A DNA stretch of 64,000 nucleotides from Acidobacteriota bacterium (GTDB lineage: Bacteria > Acidobacteriota > Terriglobia > UBA7540): positions 114,096 to 178,095 of the forward strand of contig SCRD01000013.1 of assembly GCA_004298155.1 (NCBI GenBank), written 5' to 3'. Within the stretch, counting starts at the first letter, position 1. Every line of letters starts with the position of its first letter. Positions 19,191 through 28,988 of the stretch are shown piece after piece. A program made the position numbers and the translations under genes. Under the pieces are notes generated by a model. That model did no database searches and was not told the DNA's origin. It was given only the letters and a program-made list of their open reading frames with translations.

Positions 19191-20501
19191 TTACCTGGCC
19201 TCATGAATATTAAAGACGTAGATGAGACCTAGTTCCATGGTGTTCTGGTTTTTCGTCAGCTCCGCCACGCCGCGCGGAAAGAATGGAACATCCGACATGT
19301 CACGCCGGAATTCCAGGCGGCTGATCAAGCTATGAGCGAAAGTGCGTTCCAGAGTCAGCGTGTATTCCTGGACGTGCTGCACGGTTCCGGTAGTGAACCC
19401 GTCGTGGTCGTTGTAGTACTCGTAGCGCGCCGCGAACGTGTATTGACTGTTAAACGTGTACCGCGCATAGCTGGCGATTCCAGCCCATTTCACTGAGTTC
19501 ACTCCCGGAATCATGTCCCCGGCTCCGTAGTCAAAGTTTTCCAGCAGGGAAAGCTTGGGAGTCACATTGAACTGAACTACGGTGTCCGACAGGTGCCGCC
19601 AGTGGGAATTGGCGTTTGGCGTTTGCGGCCCACCCAGATAATTTTGAGTGATGCTCACCTTGGAGCTGGGCGCCAATGCCAGGCTGAACCCATAGGTTTT
19701 TCCAGTGTTAACAGCGACAATATTGTTCCAGCCGTTGACGAGATAACCCGTCAGCGTGACCTTGGGATTAAAGGAATACGCCGCCCGAAGTCCAAAGTGG
19801 TAAAACGGTATTGCAAAGCCGAACAAGATGCTCCGGCTATAATTCCAGCCAGGAGCAGACTCGATCACCTCTGCACCTGCTGGAGTTACGAATTTCCCGA
19901 AGTCAATTTGAAGACCCTTGCCAATAGGCGCAAGGTACGAAAGGTACGCTTCCTTCACATTTTGAGCAAACGATTCTCCTCCCGGCTCCAACACGTTGAC
20001 AACATGCATGGCGTTTCCGTATCCCAATGTCAGGTTGTAACCCAGTGGTGTACTTGTATCTGGATTCCTCTTTATGACCAGTTCGGCAAGGTTTAATGAG
20101 AATTGGTTCGTGTAATTATCAAAAACCCTCAGCCCTGCCTGACGACTTGCAGGATGCTCAAAATCAAGTCCATAGTACCCATCAACAGAACCGCTGATCG
20201 TGGTGGAGTCAAACAGGGTTTCTGCCAGACTTGGCTTCTTGGCTGGCGTGGCCGGCGCTTCCGTCATTGCTGCAGCCGCCGGCGCAGGCTTTTCTTTCTC
20301 CTCCTGGGCCTTCTTCAATTGATCGATTTGCGCTTTAAGCGAATCGAGTTCCTTCTGGAGTTCCTCGATCTTTGCAGAAGCTTCAACCGCCGCCGCTGAT
20401 CCGGAATTTCCAGGCTGTTCCTGAGCGCTCAACTTAGAACTGCCCATTACAAGCGTTATGAAGCCTGCCATTAGCCCCACGGTAAGCCGCGAGAGTTTCA
20501 T
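19191..20501 (-). CDS. outer-membrane porin, BBP2/OmpL-like, with N-terminal coiled coil
   Basis: 436 residues. A signal peptide (residues 1-26, ending SKLSAQ) is followed by a coiled coil (AKIEELQKELDSLKAQIDQLKKAQEEKE, about 42-70) and an Ala/Pro linker. The beta-barrel that follows matches the putative beta-barrel porin-2 family: TISGSVDGYYGLDFEHP, FVTPAGAEVIESAPGWNYSRSILFGFAIPFYHFGLRA, TLERTFAHSLISRLEFRRDMSD. The coiled coil probably anchors the porin to the cell wall. It lies upstream of amt and glnK on the same strand with a gap of about 120 bases, so it may supply a small nitrogenous solute for the transporter. That link is inference. Confidence 0.85.
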   Translation of the reverse strand: MKLSRLTVGLMAGFITLVMGSSKLSAQEQPGNSGSAAAVEASAKIEELQKELDSLKAQIDQLKKAQEEKEKPAPAAAAMTEAPATPAKKPSLAETLFDSTTISGSVDGYYGLDFEHPASRQAGLRVFDNYTNQFSLNLAELVIKRNPDTSTPLGYNLTLGYGNAMHVVNVLEPGGESFAQNVKEAYLSYLAPIGKGLQIDFGKFVTPAGAEVIESAPGWNYSRSILFGFAIPFYHFGLRAAYSFNPKVTLTGYLVNGWNNIVAVNTGKTYGFSLALAPSSKVSITQNYLGGPQTPNANSHWRHLSDTVVQFNVTPKLSLLENFDYGAGDMIPGVNSVKWAGIASYARYTFNSQYTFAARYEYYNDHDGFTTGTVQHVQEYTLTLERTFAHSLISRLEFRRDMSDVPFFPRGVAELTKNQNTMELGLIYVFNIHEAR

Positions 20502-21422
20502 TCCAGTCTGCTTTCCTTGTAGTTTGGGGTTCCACTCTAACCAGCGTGCCTACCATAATGAGAAAATGTATTCCGTGTCCAATCAATAGTTATGCTGCGC
20601 GTAATAAAAAACTTTTGGATAAATTAATTTTCTATTTTTGATAAGAAAGTTACTGTAGTCGCCTGCCGAAGAATGTGTGAAAGAACCAACAGGGTAAAGG
20701 CAAGGAGCTATCTGTGCCATCGGGAAAAGGCTGATGGGCGTTCCATCTGTCCGGTTCTGGAAGCGCATCGCAGCGAGGACAGAACAATCCTCCCCGCAAA
20801 CGCTGTTGCCAATGGAATGATTCTGTATTGACTGCAAACCCGCCTATCCAGAGGAACCGCTGGTTTTGTTACCACGAGGGTCGTTGCTCAACAGCATTCA
20901 ATTTGCGTGGGCCCTTCATGTGGATGAGCAGACCCATATTCACTCCGGGCTTGCCTGTCCGTTTGCGGATGAATTGAATCAGGATTCATACCGCGGCCTG
21001 AACATGTCCAGGCAGGATTTGGACCCAGCCCCGTACAGCACAATCGCAGTGGCGTGACCGGCAATTCGCATCCCGTCTGATAGCCCGGTCTTTAGGGCCG
21101 GCTGACCCGGCTATCCTCCAGCCTTTCCTGAAGGCTGAGGGAGAGTGCACTGATCATTTGCAGAAAACCATAAGAATTGAGATTGATTCAGAAATACCCT
21201 GAGCATATACTGGGGTTAACCAGGGAGCTCAGATTCGAACTTGCACACAAATCCCTTTACCTGGGAGAAATGTGGGTCTGTTCGAGCATCGCAACGGATG
21301 CGCGGCCTCTCAGCATGGACTTGGGGCTTTGAAGTCCATCGATGTAGAGGCGAATCTACATTTCTCACAGAATGTAATCCTTCAAGGCCTTTTGAGCCTT
21401 GGAATTCACAGGGGGTCCGGCG
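20502..21422. other. 0.9 kb intergenic region with stem-loops
   Basis: No supported gene. It contains an 11-base inverted repeat with one mismatch (21079-21089 with 21105-21115), immediately followed by a shorter stem-loop of cagccttt/aaggctg type near 21120-21140. These could be a leader RNA structure or a dispersed palindrome. The short ORFs at 20583-20837 (-) and 20866-21057 (+) show no family motif. Confidence 0.5.
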
Positions 21423-24400
21423 ATGAAATCTCTGTCCCTCCGATCGGCCTTGTTCATAACTATTGTTCTGTTCTCCGTCTGGGAGATGAATGGCAGCTCT
21501 CCGAGCCGCGATTCGTATCCTTCCCAACCTGGGACGGGCAGAGCGCATTCCACGTTAAATACCATCAGCATTCCCGGACCTCTGCGCCCCTTCCTGCGTA
21601 TGGCTGCGATCAGCCAGCAAGTTTCTGAAGCCGAGGTTATCCCACTGCTGGCACACAATGTGTCAGTCGAAGGGTTTACATACGACCGGAAAGGCAGGAG
21701 ACCAGACCCCACCGAATACCTGTCCCTTCTAAAGGATTATGTGAAGCAGGCCAGGGAGCTGGAGGCGATTGCAGGCCCGCGACAGGCGATTCGCATCAGC
21801 AGTTGCGACCAGGCGGGCCCTTTGCTGAAAACTCTTGGCTATGAACTGGCAAGCCCCTGCGGGCCGGATACGTACCTCGCCACGGGTGATCCTGAAAGAG
21901 CCTTTCTCACCGATGATTCGGGGTTTCCCCTTACAGCCCTGGAGGAAACTCTGCGCGGTGGCGAACCTTTTGAGTACGGGTTCGGATCTTTTAACGTCCC
22001 GGTGTTATTCAGCCAGGGCGATTGGACGGCACTCGACCCGAATAAGAAAGATGATCTCCTTGACACGATCCTCTCTGATGCCGGTGTGGCAAGACTTTAC
22101 TGGGCCATGTCGCGAATTGACCGGAACACCAGCGAACATCTCAGAAATTCCCCCGGGCTAAAGAGCCTTTTACCAGTTGCCCCGGCCCTAGATTTTTACG
22201 GGAGCCAGATCACGATCCAATCAGGACACGTCGTGGTCCCTGGGGGAAAGTCAGCTGAAACTCGCTGGGCACAACTGGTGGGCGCAAGCCCCGCGGCGCC
22301 TGATCAATTTGTGACTCATCTTCTCGTCAAGGATGATGGTTGGCTGGCGGCCTATTTTGACGGATTGTCGAGGATCGATTCTGCGCAGCAGGCCTATCTG
22401 ACAGAGCCCCATAATCTTCAGAGCTTCTACAAGGCGCTCGTTGGAAAAAGCCCGTCTCCCGGCCCTGCGCGTCCGGTTTTCAGGCCTGACGCAGGGCTAC
22501 TGCTTCTTGCCTCCGGGCTCCAGTTGGATGCGAATGGCAGGCCGCTGATTCCGGGAGGGCCGGGAGCGTGGAAACAAGCTCTGCAGGACCTTCAACACCA
22601 GGACCATTCCAAGCTGGTTCGCGAGTGGTCCGGAAACAACGCAAGATTGACCACTCCCGAACAGTTGCTGGAATCCATGTTTGCGTTCTCCCGGCTCAAT
22701 ATGGACGATGGGCCTCTGCAGGCCTATCTCTCGGTGAATGGAGTCGATCGCACACGTCCTTCAGGGAAGCGCCTGACGCCTGACACCGTGCGCCTGCTGG
22801 CAATCAACTTCAAGAAGTTTGGTGACCAATACCTGACTTTTTCTGAATTCCCCCTGAACAATGTTTCAATCGCCCAATTCATTCATGCGGCTGAGGCTCT
22901 TGATGAAATCCACGACCGTAATTTGCGTTCTGACAGTCTGGGCGTTTTCCAAGCCAACATAGGCCTCTGGAAGATTCTGGCCCGGCAGGGCGAAATTCCC
23001 GAATCAAGCTGGGACAAATCCTGGCAGGCTGTAATTAAGCCGTTTTCCGGAATCCGCTCCTCGGATCAACTGTATGATGCTGCTCGAACCTCAACTCGGG
23101 AACTTTTGGATGCATCTGCAGGCAGACCGGCCGTGTCGCAAAGCGAGCTCATTGATTTGCTTGCAGGGCCAGTGCAGACAACCCCCGAAGGCAAACAGAT
23201 AAGGATGGAATTGGCCAATAAGATTCGGATGATGATGGCTGCCCAGCGCCTTGTCCCCCTTGACACGCTTTTTGAACTGGGCAACGGCCTGGAACAATTG
23301 GCCAACGGCAATGCCTCGTCAGCGGCGTTAATTCCGTTATCAGCGCAGCTTCATCAGTTCCAGCTCCCCAAGCCACTGTTCACCCGAGGTGAAAGAGCCG
23401 AGTGGTCCATGGGCCTTTACGAGAACCAGCATCTCCAGAGCGAGATGCAGACAAACCTCGCCAAAGTCATAAAGATGAGGCCTTCGGCCGACAAGCTTCG
23501 CGTGGCGCGCGGAGAATTGGTTCCTTTCCTTAGAGACACACTTGTGGGCTTGAATTACGCCTATTATGAACCGCCCGGCGCCCAGATGATTTATAACAAT
23601 GTGCTTTTCGTGCGCTCCCACGACTTTTCGGGTGAAAGCAGCATGGAGGAAGATCGCTCCTGGAAAACACCAGACCTGTTCGGGCGCGGCCTTCCTGCCG
23701 GCGGAGGCGCTCATCTGGTTGGCTCGCTTTCAAACCTGCCTTACGTTCTGGCACAAGTCGAGGAAAACTTCATTGTGCCGAGCAGTGTGCAGTCGCTGAT
23801 TTGGGAAGACCTGGTGCCAACTCTTATGACTGACGCCGTGCTCCCCAGGTGGTGGAATGTTACGAGGAATGAGCTCCACGCAGTCACTCTTTACCAGCAG
23901 TTTGGCGAAGAACTGGTAAAGTCTGCTGGCACAAACCCTCAGCTGCGCCAAAGAGTAATGGGCATCCTTTCGGACCGCATGCTGCCTATAAAATTTGAGC
24001 AGATTGATCAGGAGTTGAGTGAAGGCCGCTCCAGTGCCGCCCTTGCACAGCTTTCCCCGGCTGACACGTTCTGCCTGGCCGCAGGGTTTCGGAAACAGTT
24101 CCCCTCGATGGACCCTGAAGGGGGAGAAGCCGAAAAGGAACTAGACCAGCTTGCCCAGCGGTTCCCCAATGAGGTCAGCTGGGAACGATTGTCAGAGGAT
24201 TTCGGGGCGCCGCATCCTGCCCTGAGAGGGACTGATGCACGCTCGCTGGTTAACACGAAACCCTTTCCCACCTATCTGGGTTACTCCAGCCGGCTGCTGG
24301 CAGAGTCCTGGGAGTCCAACAACTTATATTGGGCGCGGCTGGCGGACGAAAAAGGTTATCCCCCGGTGATGCTGAACGTGCTCGTTCCGCAACTGACTTA

Positions 24401-24539
24401 TCGGATGGTCGAAAACATTGCCGCCACTTATCTGGATGATTGGGCTGCCTTGCTCCGATCATTGCGAGCGACCGGTGAAGAATTTCAGCAAGGTAAAGTC
24501 GTATCTTTACCCGGCGCGGGAAGCAGCCCTGGCTTTTGA
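21423..24539 (+). CDS. large exported protein of unknown function
   Basis: 1038 residues from the ATG at 21423, which has gggggt upstream and starts a signal peptide (KSLSLRSALFITIVLFSVWEM). I do not recognise a family. The protein is long, mostly helical-looking and rich in Leu, Asp and Pro. It has repeated DxLY/F-type segments (LLPVAPALDFYGSQITI, DDGWLAAYFDGLSRID, LAINFKKFGDQYLTFSEF), and no metal or catalytic motif stands out. A helical-repeat or scaffold architecture is a guess. It is followed after 84 bases by a VWFA-related protein on the same strand, so both may act together in the periplasm. There is no sign of frameshift. Confidence 0.75.
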   Translation: MKSLSLRSALFITIVLFSVWEMNGSSPSRDSYPSQPGTGRAHSTLNTISIPGPLRPFLRMAAISQQVSEAEVIPLLAHNVSVEGFTYDRKGRRPDPTEYLSLLKDYVKQARELEAIAGPRQAIRISSCDQAGPLLKTLGYELASPCGPDTYLATGDPERAFLTDDSGFPLTALEETLRGGEPFEYGFGSFNVPVLFSQGDWTALDPNKKDDLLDTILSDAGVARLYWAMSRIDRNTSEHLRNSPGLKSLLPVAPALDFYGSQITIQSGHVVVPGGKSAETRWAQLVGASPAAPDQFVTHLLVKDDGWLAAYFDGLSRIDSAQQAYLTEPHNLQSFYKALVGKSPSPGPARPVFRPDAGLLLLASGLQLDANGRPLIPGGPGAWKQALQDLQHQDHSKLVREWSGNNARLTTPEQLLESMFAFSRLNMDDGPLQAYLSVNGVDRTRPSGKRLTPDTVRLLAINFKKFGDQYLTFSEFPLNNVSIAQFIHAAEALDEIHDRNLRSDSLGVFQANIGLWKILARQGEIPESSWDKSWQAVIKPFSGIRSSDQLYDAARTSTRELLDASAGRPAVSQSELIDLLAGPVQTTPEGKQIRMELANKIRMMMAAQRLVPLDTLFELGNGLEQLANGNASSAALIPLSAQLHQFQLPKPLFTRGERAEWSMGLYENQHLQSEMQTNLAKVIKMRPSADKLRVARGELVPFLRDTLVGLNYAYYEPPGAQMIYNNVLFVRSHDFSGESSMEEDRSWKTPDLFGRGLPAGGGAHLVGSLSNLPYVLAQVEENFIVPSSVQSLIWEDLVPTLMTDAVLPRWWNVTRNELHAVTLYQQFGEELVKSAGTNPQLRQRVMGILSDRMLPIKFEQIDQELSEGRSSAALAQLSPADTFCLAAGFRKQFPSMDPEGGEAEKELDQLAQRFPNEVSWERLSEDFGAPHPALRGTDARSLVNTKPFPTYLGYSSRLLAESWESNNLYWARLADEKGYPPVMLNVLVPQLTYRMVENIAATYLDDWAALLRSLRATGEEFQQGKVVSLPGAGSSPGF

Positions 24540-24623
24540 GAACGGACCTGACAGGTTGCCAACATCTGGCCGGGGACCGCTGGTTTTAAGAGTGAAGGAT
24601 GGGATGTTCACGGAAGGTGATCT

Positions 24624-25703
24624 ATGGGACAACGATATCTTCTGCTCGCGTGGTTATCCATTGGTTTACTCATCGCCTCAGCTGCCGCGGCGTCAGCACA
24701 GAACGCACAGTCTGATGTAACGATCGTCCACATCACCGTCAATATGGTCCAGTTGGACGTGGCAGTCACAGATAATAAAGGCAGGTATGTGACCGGCCTG
24801 GGCCCCGAAAACTTCGAGGTTTTCGAGGACGGAATCCGGGAAAAGATCGCGGCCTTTGGGGAAGAGAATGGCGTTCCGCGTAGCGTTCATTACTCAGGAC
24901 CTGGCGGAAAGGTGCTTCAATTGGGAAAGTACGTCGTTGACGGTGCGCCGGGGTCCAATTCAATTATTCCGTCTTCGGCAGGCGCGAGCGTCTTTGTCCT
25001 TTTCGACACCAGCAATTATATGTACCGGGGGTTTGCCCTGGCACGGGATGCCATCGTGCAATTTGTCCGGTCTCTTGACCGCTCGGACCGCGTGGCCTTC
25101 TATTCTTACAGCCGCGACTTTTTCCGTGCATCCCCGCTCAGCGAAAAGCCTGCACAGGTTCTGGAAGCTGTCCGCACCACTGTCGCCGGAGACGATGCGG
25201 CGCTATACAACGCACTCTTATGGACCCTGAAAGACGCCGACAAATTTTCAGGTCGAAGGGTGGTAGTGGTTTTCTCTAATGGACCCGATGACGCCAGCAT
25301 GGTCTCGCCCGAAGATGTCCGGGAGCTCGCTCAATCCGAGGGAATTCCCATCTATATGATCAGCACCCGGCAAGCCGAACGTGATCCGCTCTCGACGGCT
25401 GTCTTCAAACGCATCAGCACGAGCACGGGCGGCAAGGCATACTTTGCCGGGCACTGGCAGGACCAGGAAAAGGCATTCGCATCTATCCGTGCAGACCTGG
25501 CTCACCTTTATACCATCAGCTACTATCCGGCCACGAACCCCAATACCGGTTGGCGCAAAATTACGGTGGAAGTGAAAGGCAAGAAGCCGAAAAACTATAA
25601 CATTCGGACGCGAACCGGATACAGGCCGAGGGTGCTTCCAGAGACGACCGAGACAATGCCCATAAACACCGCTCCGCCTCCCAAGGGGATGGACAGGAAG
25701 TAA
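24624..25703 (+). CDS. VWFA-related Acidobacterial-domain protein
   Basis: 359 residues with a signal peptide (LLLAWLSIGLLIASAAAASAQ) and ggaaggtg before the ATG. The N-terminal part (VQLDVAVTDNKGRYVTGLGPENFEVFEDG) and the later VWA-like fold (SVFVLFDTSNYM, RVVVVFSNGPDDASM, YTISYYPATNPNTGWRKITVEVKGK) match the TIGR03436 family, common in Acidobacteriota. The MIDAS motif is degenerate: DTSNY around Asp128 where DxSxS is expected, so metal binding may be weakened. The function of the family is unknown; it is presumed to mediate protein-protein interaction outside the cytoplasm. It lies just after the unknown 1038-residue protein. Confidence 0.9.
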   Translation: MGQRYLLLAWLSIGLLIASAAAASAQNAQSDVTIVHITVNMVQLDVAVTDNKGRYVTGLGPENFEVFEDGIREKIAAFGEENGVPRSVHYSGPGGKVLQLGKYVVDGAPGSNSIIPSSAGASVFVLFDTSNYMYRGFALARDAIVQFVRSLDRSDRVAFYSYSRDFFRASPLSEKPAQVLEAVRTTVAGDDAALYNALLWTLKDADKFSGRRVVVVFSNGPDDASMVSPEDVRELAQSEGIPIYMISTRQAERDPLSTAVFKRISTSTGGKAYFAGHWQDQEKAFASIRADLAHLYTISYYPATNPNTGWRKITVEVKGKKPKNYNIRTRTGYRPRVLPETTETMPINTAPPPKGMDRK

Positions 25704-26098
25704 TCCAGATCCAAGCTGCGATCTGCCGCAATGTTGCGGCCCATGCACAATTCGAAACTGCAATAGGGTTGGACGGCAAGGGATTAATCTGCGCTTCGAC
25801 TCTTGCCTTCTTTTTTTAATACAAACCATCGATATTCCCGCCTGGGTTTTGGCATTGGCATTCCACTGGCGCATTCCAGGGCCTAAGGAGTGGCCGCTTT
25901 CCGAAATGCTGGCGCGTCAATCTGTTAACTTGAATAAAGGGAAATGCTGGCGTATCCTCGTGGCCCAAGGAAGCAGCTTGAGTGCGCGCTGGCCTGAAAC
26001 AGGGCTGCCCGATTTTCTGACCGAAATGACCGCAGCAGATAACCGCGCCGACATCCAGCTTTGCCGAACTCGAATTTGAATAACCAGGAACAGGCCGG
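25704..26098. other. intergenic region with possible weak terminator
   Basis: No gene is seen. A loose stem ggcaag/cttgcc (25775-25780 with 25802-25807) is followed by ttcttttttt (25808-25817). This could terminate the VWFA-related transcript, although the loop is long. Confidence 0.4.
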
Positions 26099-28873
26099 GT
26101 GATCATGAGAGACCGATATTCACGTAGAGAATTTGTGTGGAAGACGTTGCTCGTGCCACCTGGACTATCAGCCCTGGCGCGGCTTTCCGGTTCGTCTTTG
26201 GGCGAAGCGGCGCCTCCCGCTGGTGAGTCGCTCTGGAAGTCATTCGTCAAGCCACCCGATGACTCGCGCATCATGATGCGCTGGTGGTGGTTCGGCGCTG
26301 CGGTAACCAACACGGAATTGGAGCGTGAAATCCGCGCCATGAAACAAGCCGGCATCGGGGGGTTCGAAATACAACCGGTCTATCCGTTGGCGCTTGACAA
26401 CCCTGCTCGCGGGATCCGCAACTTGCCTTATCTTTCCGACAGTTTCCTTGATGCATTGCGGTTCGTCAGCCGGAAGGCGCAGGAAACCGGGATGCGCCTG
26501 GACCTGACGCTTTGTAGCGGCTGGCCTTACGGCGGAAGCGATGTTCCGGTCACTCAGGCTGCTGCCATGTTGCGAGTGGTGAGCGCGCCGGTTCGGTACG
26601 GAGATAATTCTGTGGCGGCGCCCAGCCTCGAAGCCGGCGAATCTTTGATAGCTGCATGGGCCGTACGCGGCGAACACCTGCAGTTTTCGGAAGCAAGCGT
26701 GCAAAAGCTGGACGGCATCGGCGGCGCGAGAGTGCCAGTGCCGGAACAGCAGCCATTCCATGCAGTAAAGTTCTTCATCGCCAGCAGGACGGGCATGCAG
26801 GTGAAGCGCGCGGCCGTGGGGGCCGAGGGCTTTGTGATCGATCATTACGACGCGGCTGCGGTGAATGCCTATTTGCGGTCTACCGGCGAACGGCTGATGC
26901 AAGCTTTCAATGGAAAGCGCCCTTACGCTATTTTCAGCGACAGCCTTGAAGTCTTCCGGGCAGACTGGACCCCGAACATGCTGGAAGAATTCCGCCGCAG
27001 GCGTGGCTACGATCTGCAGGCCCATCTTCTTGCGCTGCTGGGTGATGCCGGGGCCGAAACTTCGGCAATCCGCTGCGACTGGGGTCGTACGCTCACGGAG
27101 CTTGCCAATGACCATTACCTGGCGCCGCTGCGGGAATGGGCCAACCGAAACGGCACTAAACTCCGCTGTCAGGCTTACGGCGAGCCGCCGGTGACACTTT
27201 CAAGTAACCGGCTGGTAGACCTTCCTGAAGGCGAGAATTCGGACTGGAGAGATTTGAGCCCTGCACGTTGGGCTTCCTCCGCCTGCCACCTCTACGGCAA
27301 GCCAGTCGCTTCAGCAGAGACATGGACATGGATTCACTCCCCCGCCTTCCGGGCAACGCCTCTGGACCTGAAAGCCGAAGCTGACCGCAACTTCCTCCAG
27401 GGAATCAACCAGATTGTCGGCCATGGGTGGCCCTACTCTCCGCCGGAGGCAGCCGAACCCGGCTGGCGCTTTTACGCAGCAGGCGCCTTGAATGATCACA
27501 ATCCCTGGTGGCCCGTGATGCCAGACCTGGCGCTTTACCTTCAACGGATGTGCTTTCTGCTACGCCAGGGCAAGCCGGCCAACGATGTTGCACTGTATCT
27601 CTCCACGAGTGATGCATGGGCACAGTTCACGGCCAACAGCAATCCCTCGGTCAACAGCGTGCTCGCTGGCCTGTTGGGAAAGGACGTATTCGGCCGCATC
27701 CTCGACGCGGGTTTCAATTTTGATTTCATCGACGATGAAGCCATCGAGCTTGTCGGGGTGCCCTACTCCGCCGTGGTTCTGCCCGGTGTTGAGCGAATTC
27801 CGCTCGCCGCCTACCAGAAGATCAGAGATTATGCGCTTCATGGCGGGACCGTAATCGCCACTCCTCCGATTCCACATTTCGCCCCCGGCCTCCTGGAAGG
27901 CAGGCGTGACAGCGCGAAAGTCGAGGCGCTTTCCCGTGAACTCTTCGAAGGTCAGAACGCGCCAGGTTTCCTTGCCGAACAGGAAGCGGCATTGGGTGTT
28001 GCGCTTCCCAGAAGGCTCACCCCGGACGTTGAATTGAATCCCAGGACGCCGGAAATCGGATTTATTCACCGTCAGCTTGACGATGGCCATCTCTATTTTA
28101 TGGCGAACACTGGCAATCGAGCCCATGATGTTGAAGCCATTTTCCGGGTGAAGAAGCTTTCACCGCAGCGATGGGACCCTTTCACGGCCACGAAATCCGC
28201 CGTGCGATGGAGCACCGCTCGAGATGGACGTATCGTGGTGCGGTTGCACTTTGAGCCATACGAATCAGCAATCCTGGTTTTCTCCAATCCTTCGGGCGCG
28301 ACGGCCCCTGCTCCATCCAAGCCGGATGATTTGCCCGCTCCCATTAATTTAAGCAGTGGATGGAAAGTCAGTTTTACCGGCGCAGGAAAATCAATCCAAA
28401 TGGACCGACTGCATTCCTGGACGGAACTGGAGGGCCTTCGTTTTTTCTCCGGCCAGGGTGTTTATGAAAAAGCTGTGCCTGTGCCTGAATCCATGCTCAA
28501 ACCCGGAGGGAAGGTTTATCTGAATTTCGGCAGGGGCGTTCCCATTGAACCGCATCATCGCTTGAATGGCACGCAGGCCTGGATTGAAAGCCCTGTGCGA
28601 GAGGCAGCGGTCGTCTATGTCAATGGGGTGCGGGCCGGTTCGGTGTGGCGCCCGCTCTACGAATTAGAAGTCACTCCATGGCTGCACCCAGGAGCAAATA
28701 CCTTCCGGATTGTCGTCGGGAACCTTGCGATCAATTCAATGGCCGGGAAATCGTTACCCGACGACCGCCTCCTTAACGAACGCTACGGTAAGAGGTTCGA
28801 ACCTCAGGATATGGACAATCTCAAGCCCTTGCCTTCCGGCTTGCTGGGACCCGTCAGCCTGGTTGCACGCTGA
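26099..28873 (+). CDS. secreted glycoside hydrolase, GH106 (alpha-L-rhamnosidase)-like
   Basis: 924 residues. GTG at 26099 is used because AGGA lies about nine bases upstream; ATG at 26105 is the alternative. A Tat-like leader (SRREFVWKTLLVPPGLSAL) suggests folded export. The opening motif, MMRWWWFGAAVTNTELEREI followed by MKQAGIGGFEIQPVYPL and LDLTLCSGWPYGG, is typical of the GH106-like proteins of Bacteroidota and Acidobacteriota. A catalytic TIM barrel comes first. The middle has a glutamine amidotransferase-like fold (YSAVVLPGVERIPLAAYQKIRDY). The C-terminal beta-sandwich contains VYVNGVRAGSVWRPLYELEVTPWL. It likely removes rhamnose or a related sugar from plant or bacterial polysaccharide. 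The exact specificity is uncertain. Confidence 0.83.
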   Translation: MIMRDRYSRREFVWKTLLVPPGLSALARLSGSSLGEAAPPAGESLWKSFVKPPDDSRIMMRWWWFGAAVTNTELEREIRAMKQAGIGGFEIQPVYPLALDNPARGIRNLPYLSDSFLDALRFVSRKAQETGMRLDLTLCSGWPYGGSDVPVTQAAAMLRVVSAPVRYGDNSVAAPSLEAGESLIAAWAVRGEHLQFSEASVQKLDGIGGARVPVPEQQPFHAVKFFIASRTGMQVKRAAVGAEGFVIDHYDAAAVNAYLRSTGERLMQAFNGKRPYAIFSDSLEVFRADWTPNMLEEFRRRRGYDLQAHLLALLGDAGAETSAIRCDWGRTLTELANDHYLAPLREWANRNGTKLRCQAYGEPPVTLSSNRLVDLPEGENSDWRDLSPARWASSACHLYGKPVASAETWTWIHSPAFRATPLDLKAEADRNFLQGINQIVGHGWPYSPPEAAEPGWRFYAAGALNDHNPWWPVMPDLALYLQRMCFLLRQGKPANDVALYLSTSDAWAQFTANSNPSVNSVLAGLLGKDVFGRILDAGFNFDFIDDEAIELVGVPYSAVVLPGVERIPLAAYQKIRDYALHGGTVIATPPIPHFAPGLLEGRRDSAKVEALSRELFEGQNAPGFLAEQEAALGVALPRRLTPDVELNPRTPEIGFIHRQLDDGHLYFMANTGNRAHDVEAIFRVKKLSPQRWDPFTATKSAVRWSTARDGRIVVRLHFEPYESAILVFSNPSGATAPAPSKPDDLPAPINLSSGWKVSFTGAGKSIQMDRLHSWTELEGLRFFSGQGVYEKAVPVPESMLKPGGKVYLNFGRGVPIEPHHRLNGTQAWIESPVREAAVVYVNGVRAGSVWRPLYELEVTPWLHPGANTFRIVVGNLAINSMAGKSLPDDRLLNERYGKRFEPQDMDNLKPLPSGLLGPVSLVAR

Positions 28874-28912
28874 AAAAATGGGCGCTGGCATGCTGCCGAT
28901 TTTCCCGCTTGT

Positions 28913-28947
28913 AGGGGGCTGATTTCCTGGCGATCGGCTAGCCCCCT
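28913..28947 (+). terminator. stem-loop after the GH106-like gene
   Basis: Arms agggggct (28913-28920) and agccccct (28940-28947) with a 19-base loop lie 40 bases after the stop codon. There is no immediate T-tract; a T6 run appears about 25 bases later. Confidence 0.35.
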
Positions 28948-28988
28948 GAAAAGCTTCGGTCCTCTTTCGGTCTGTTTTTTAGGTGCCC

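Noticed and set aside
20583..21057. Two short ORFs (84 and 63 residues)
   Set aside because: No family similarity and no convincing start signals.
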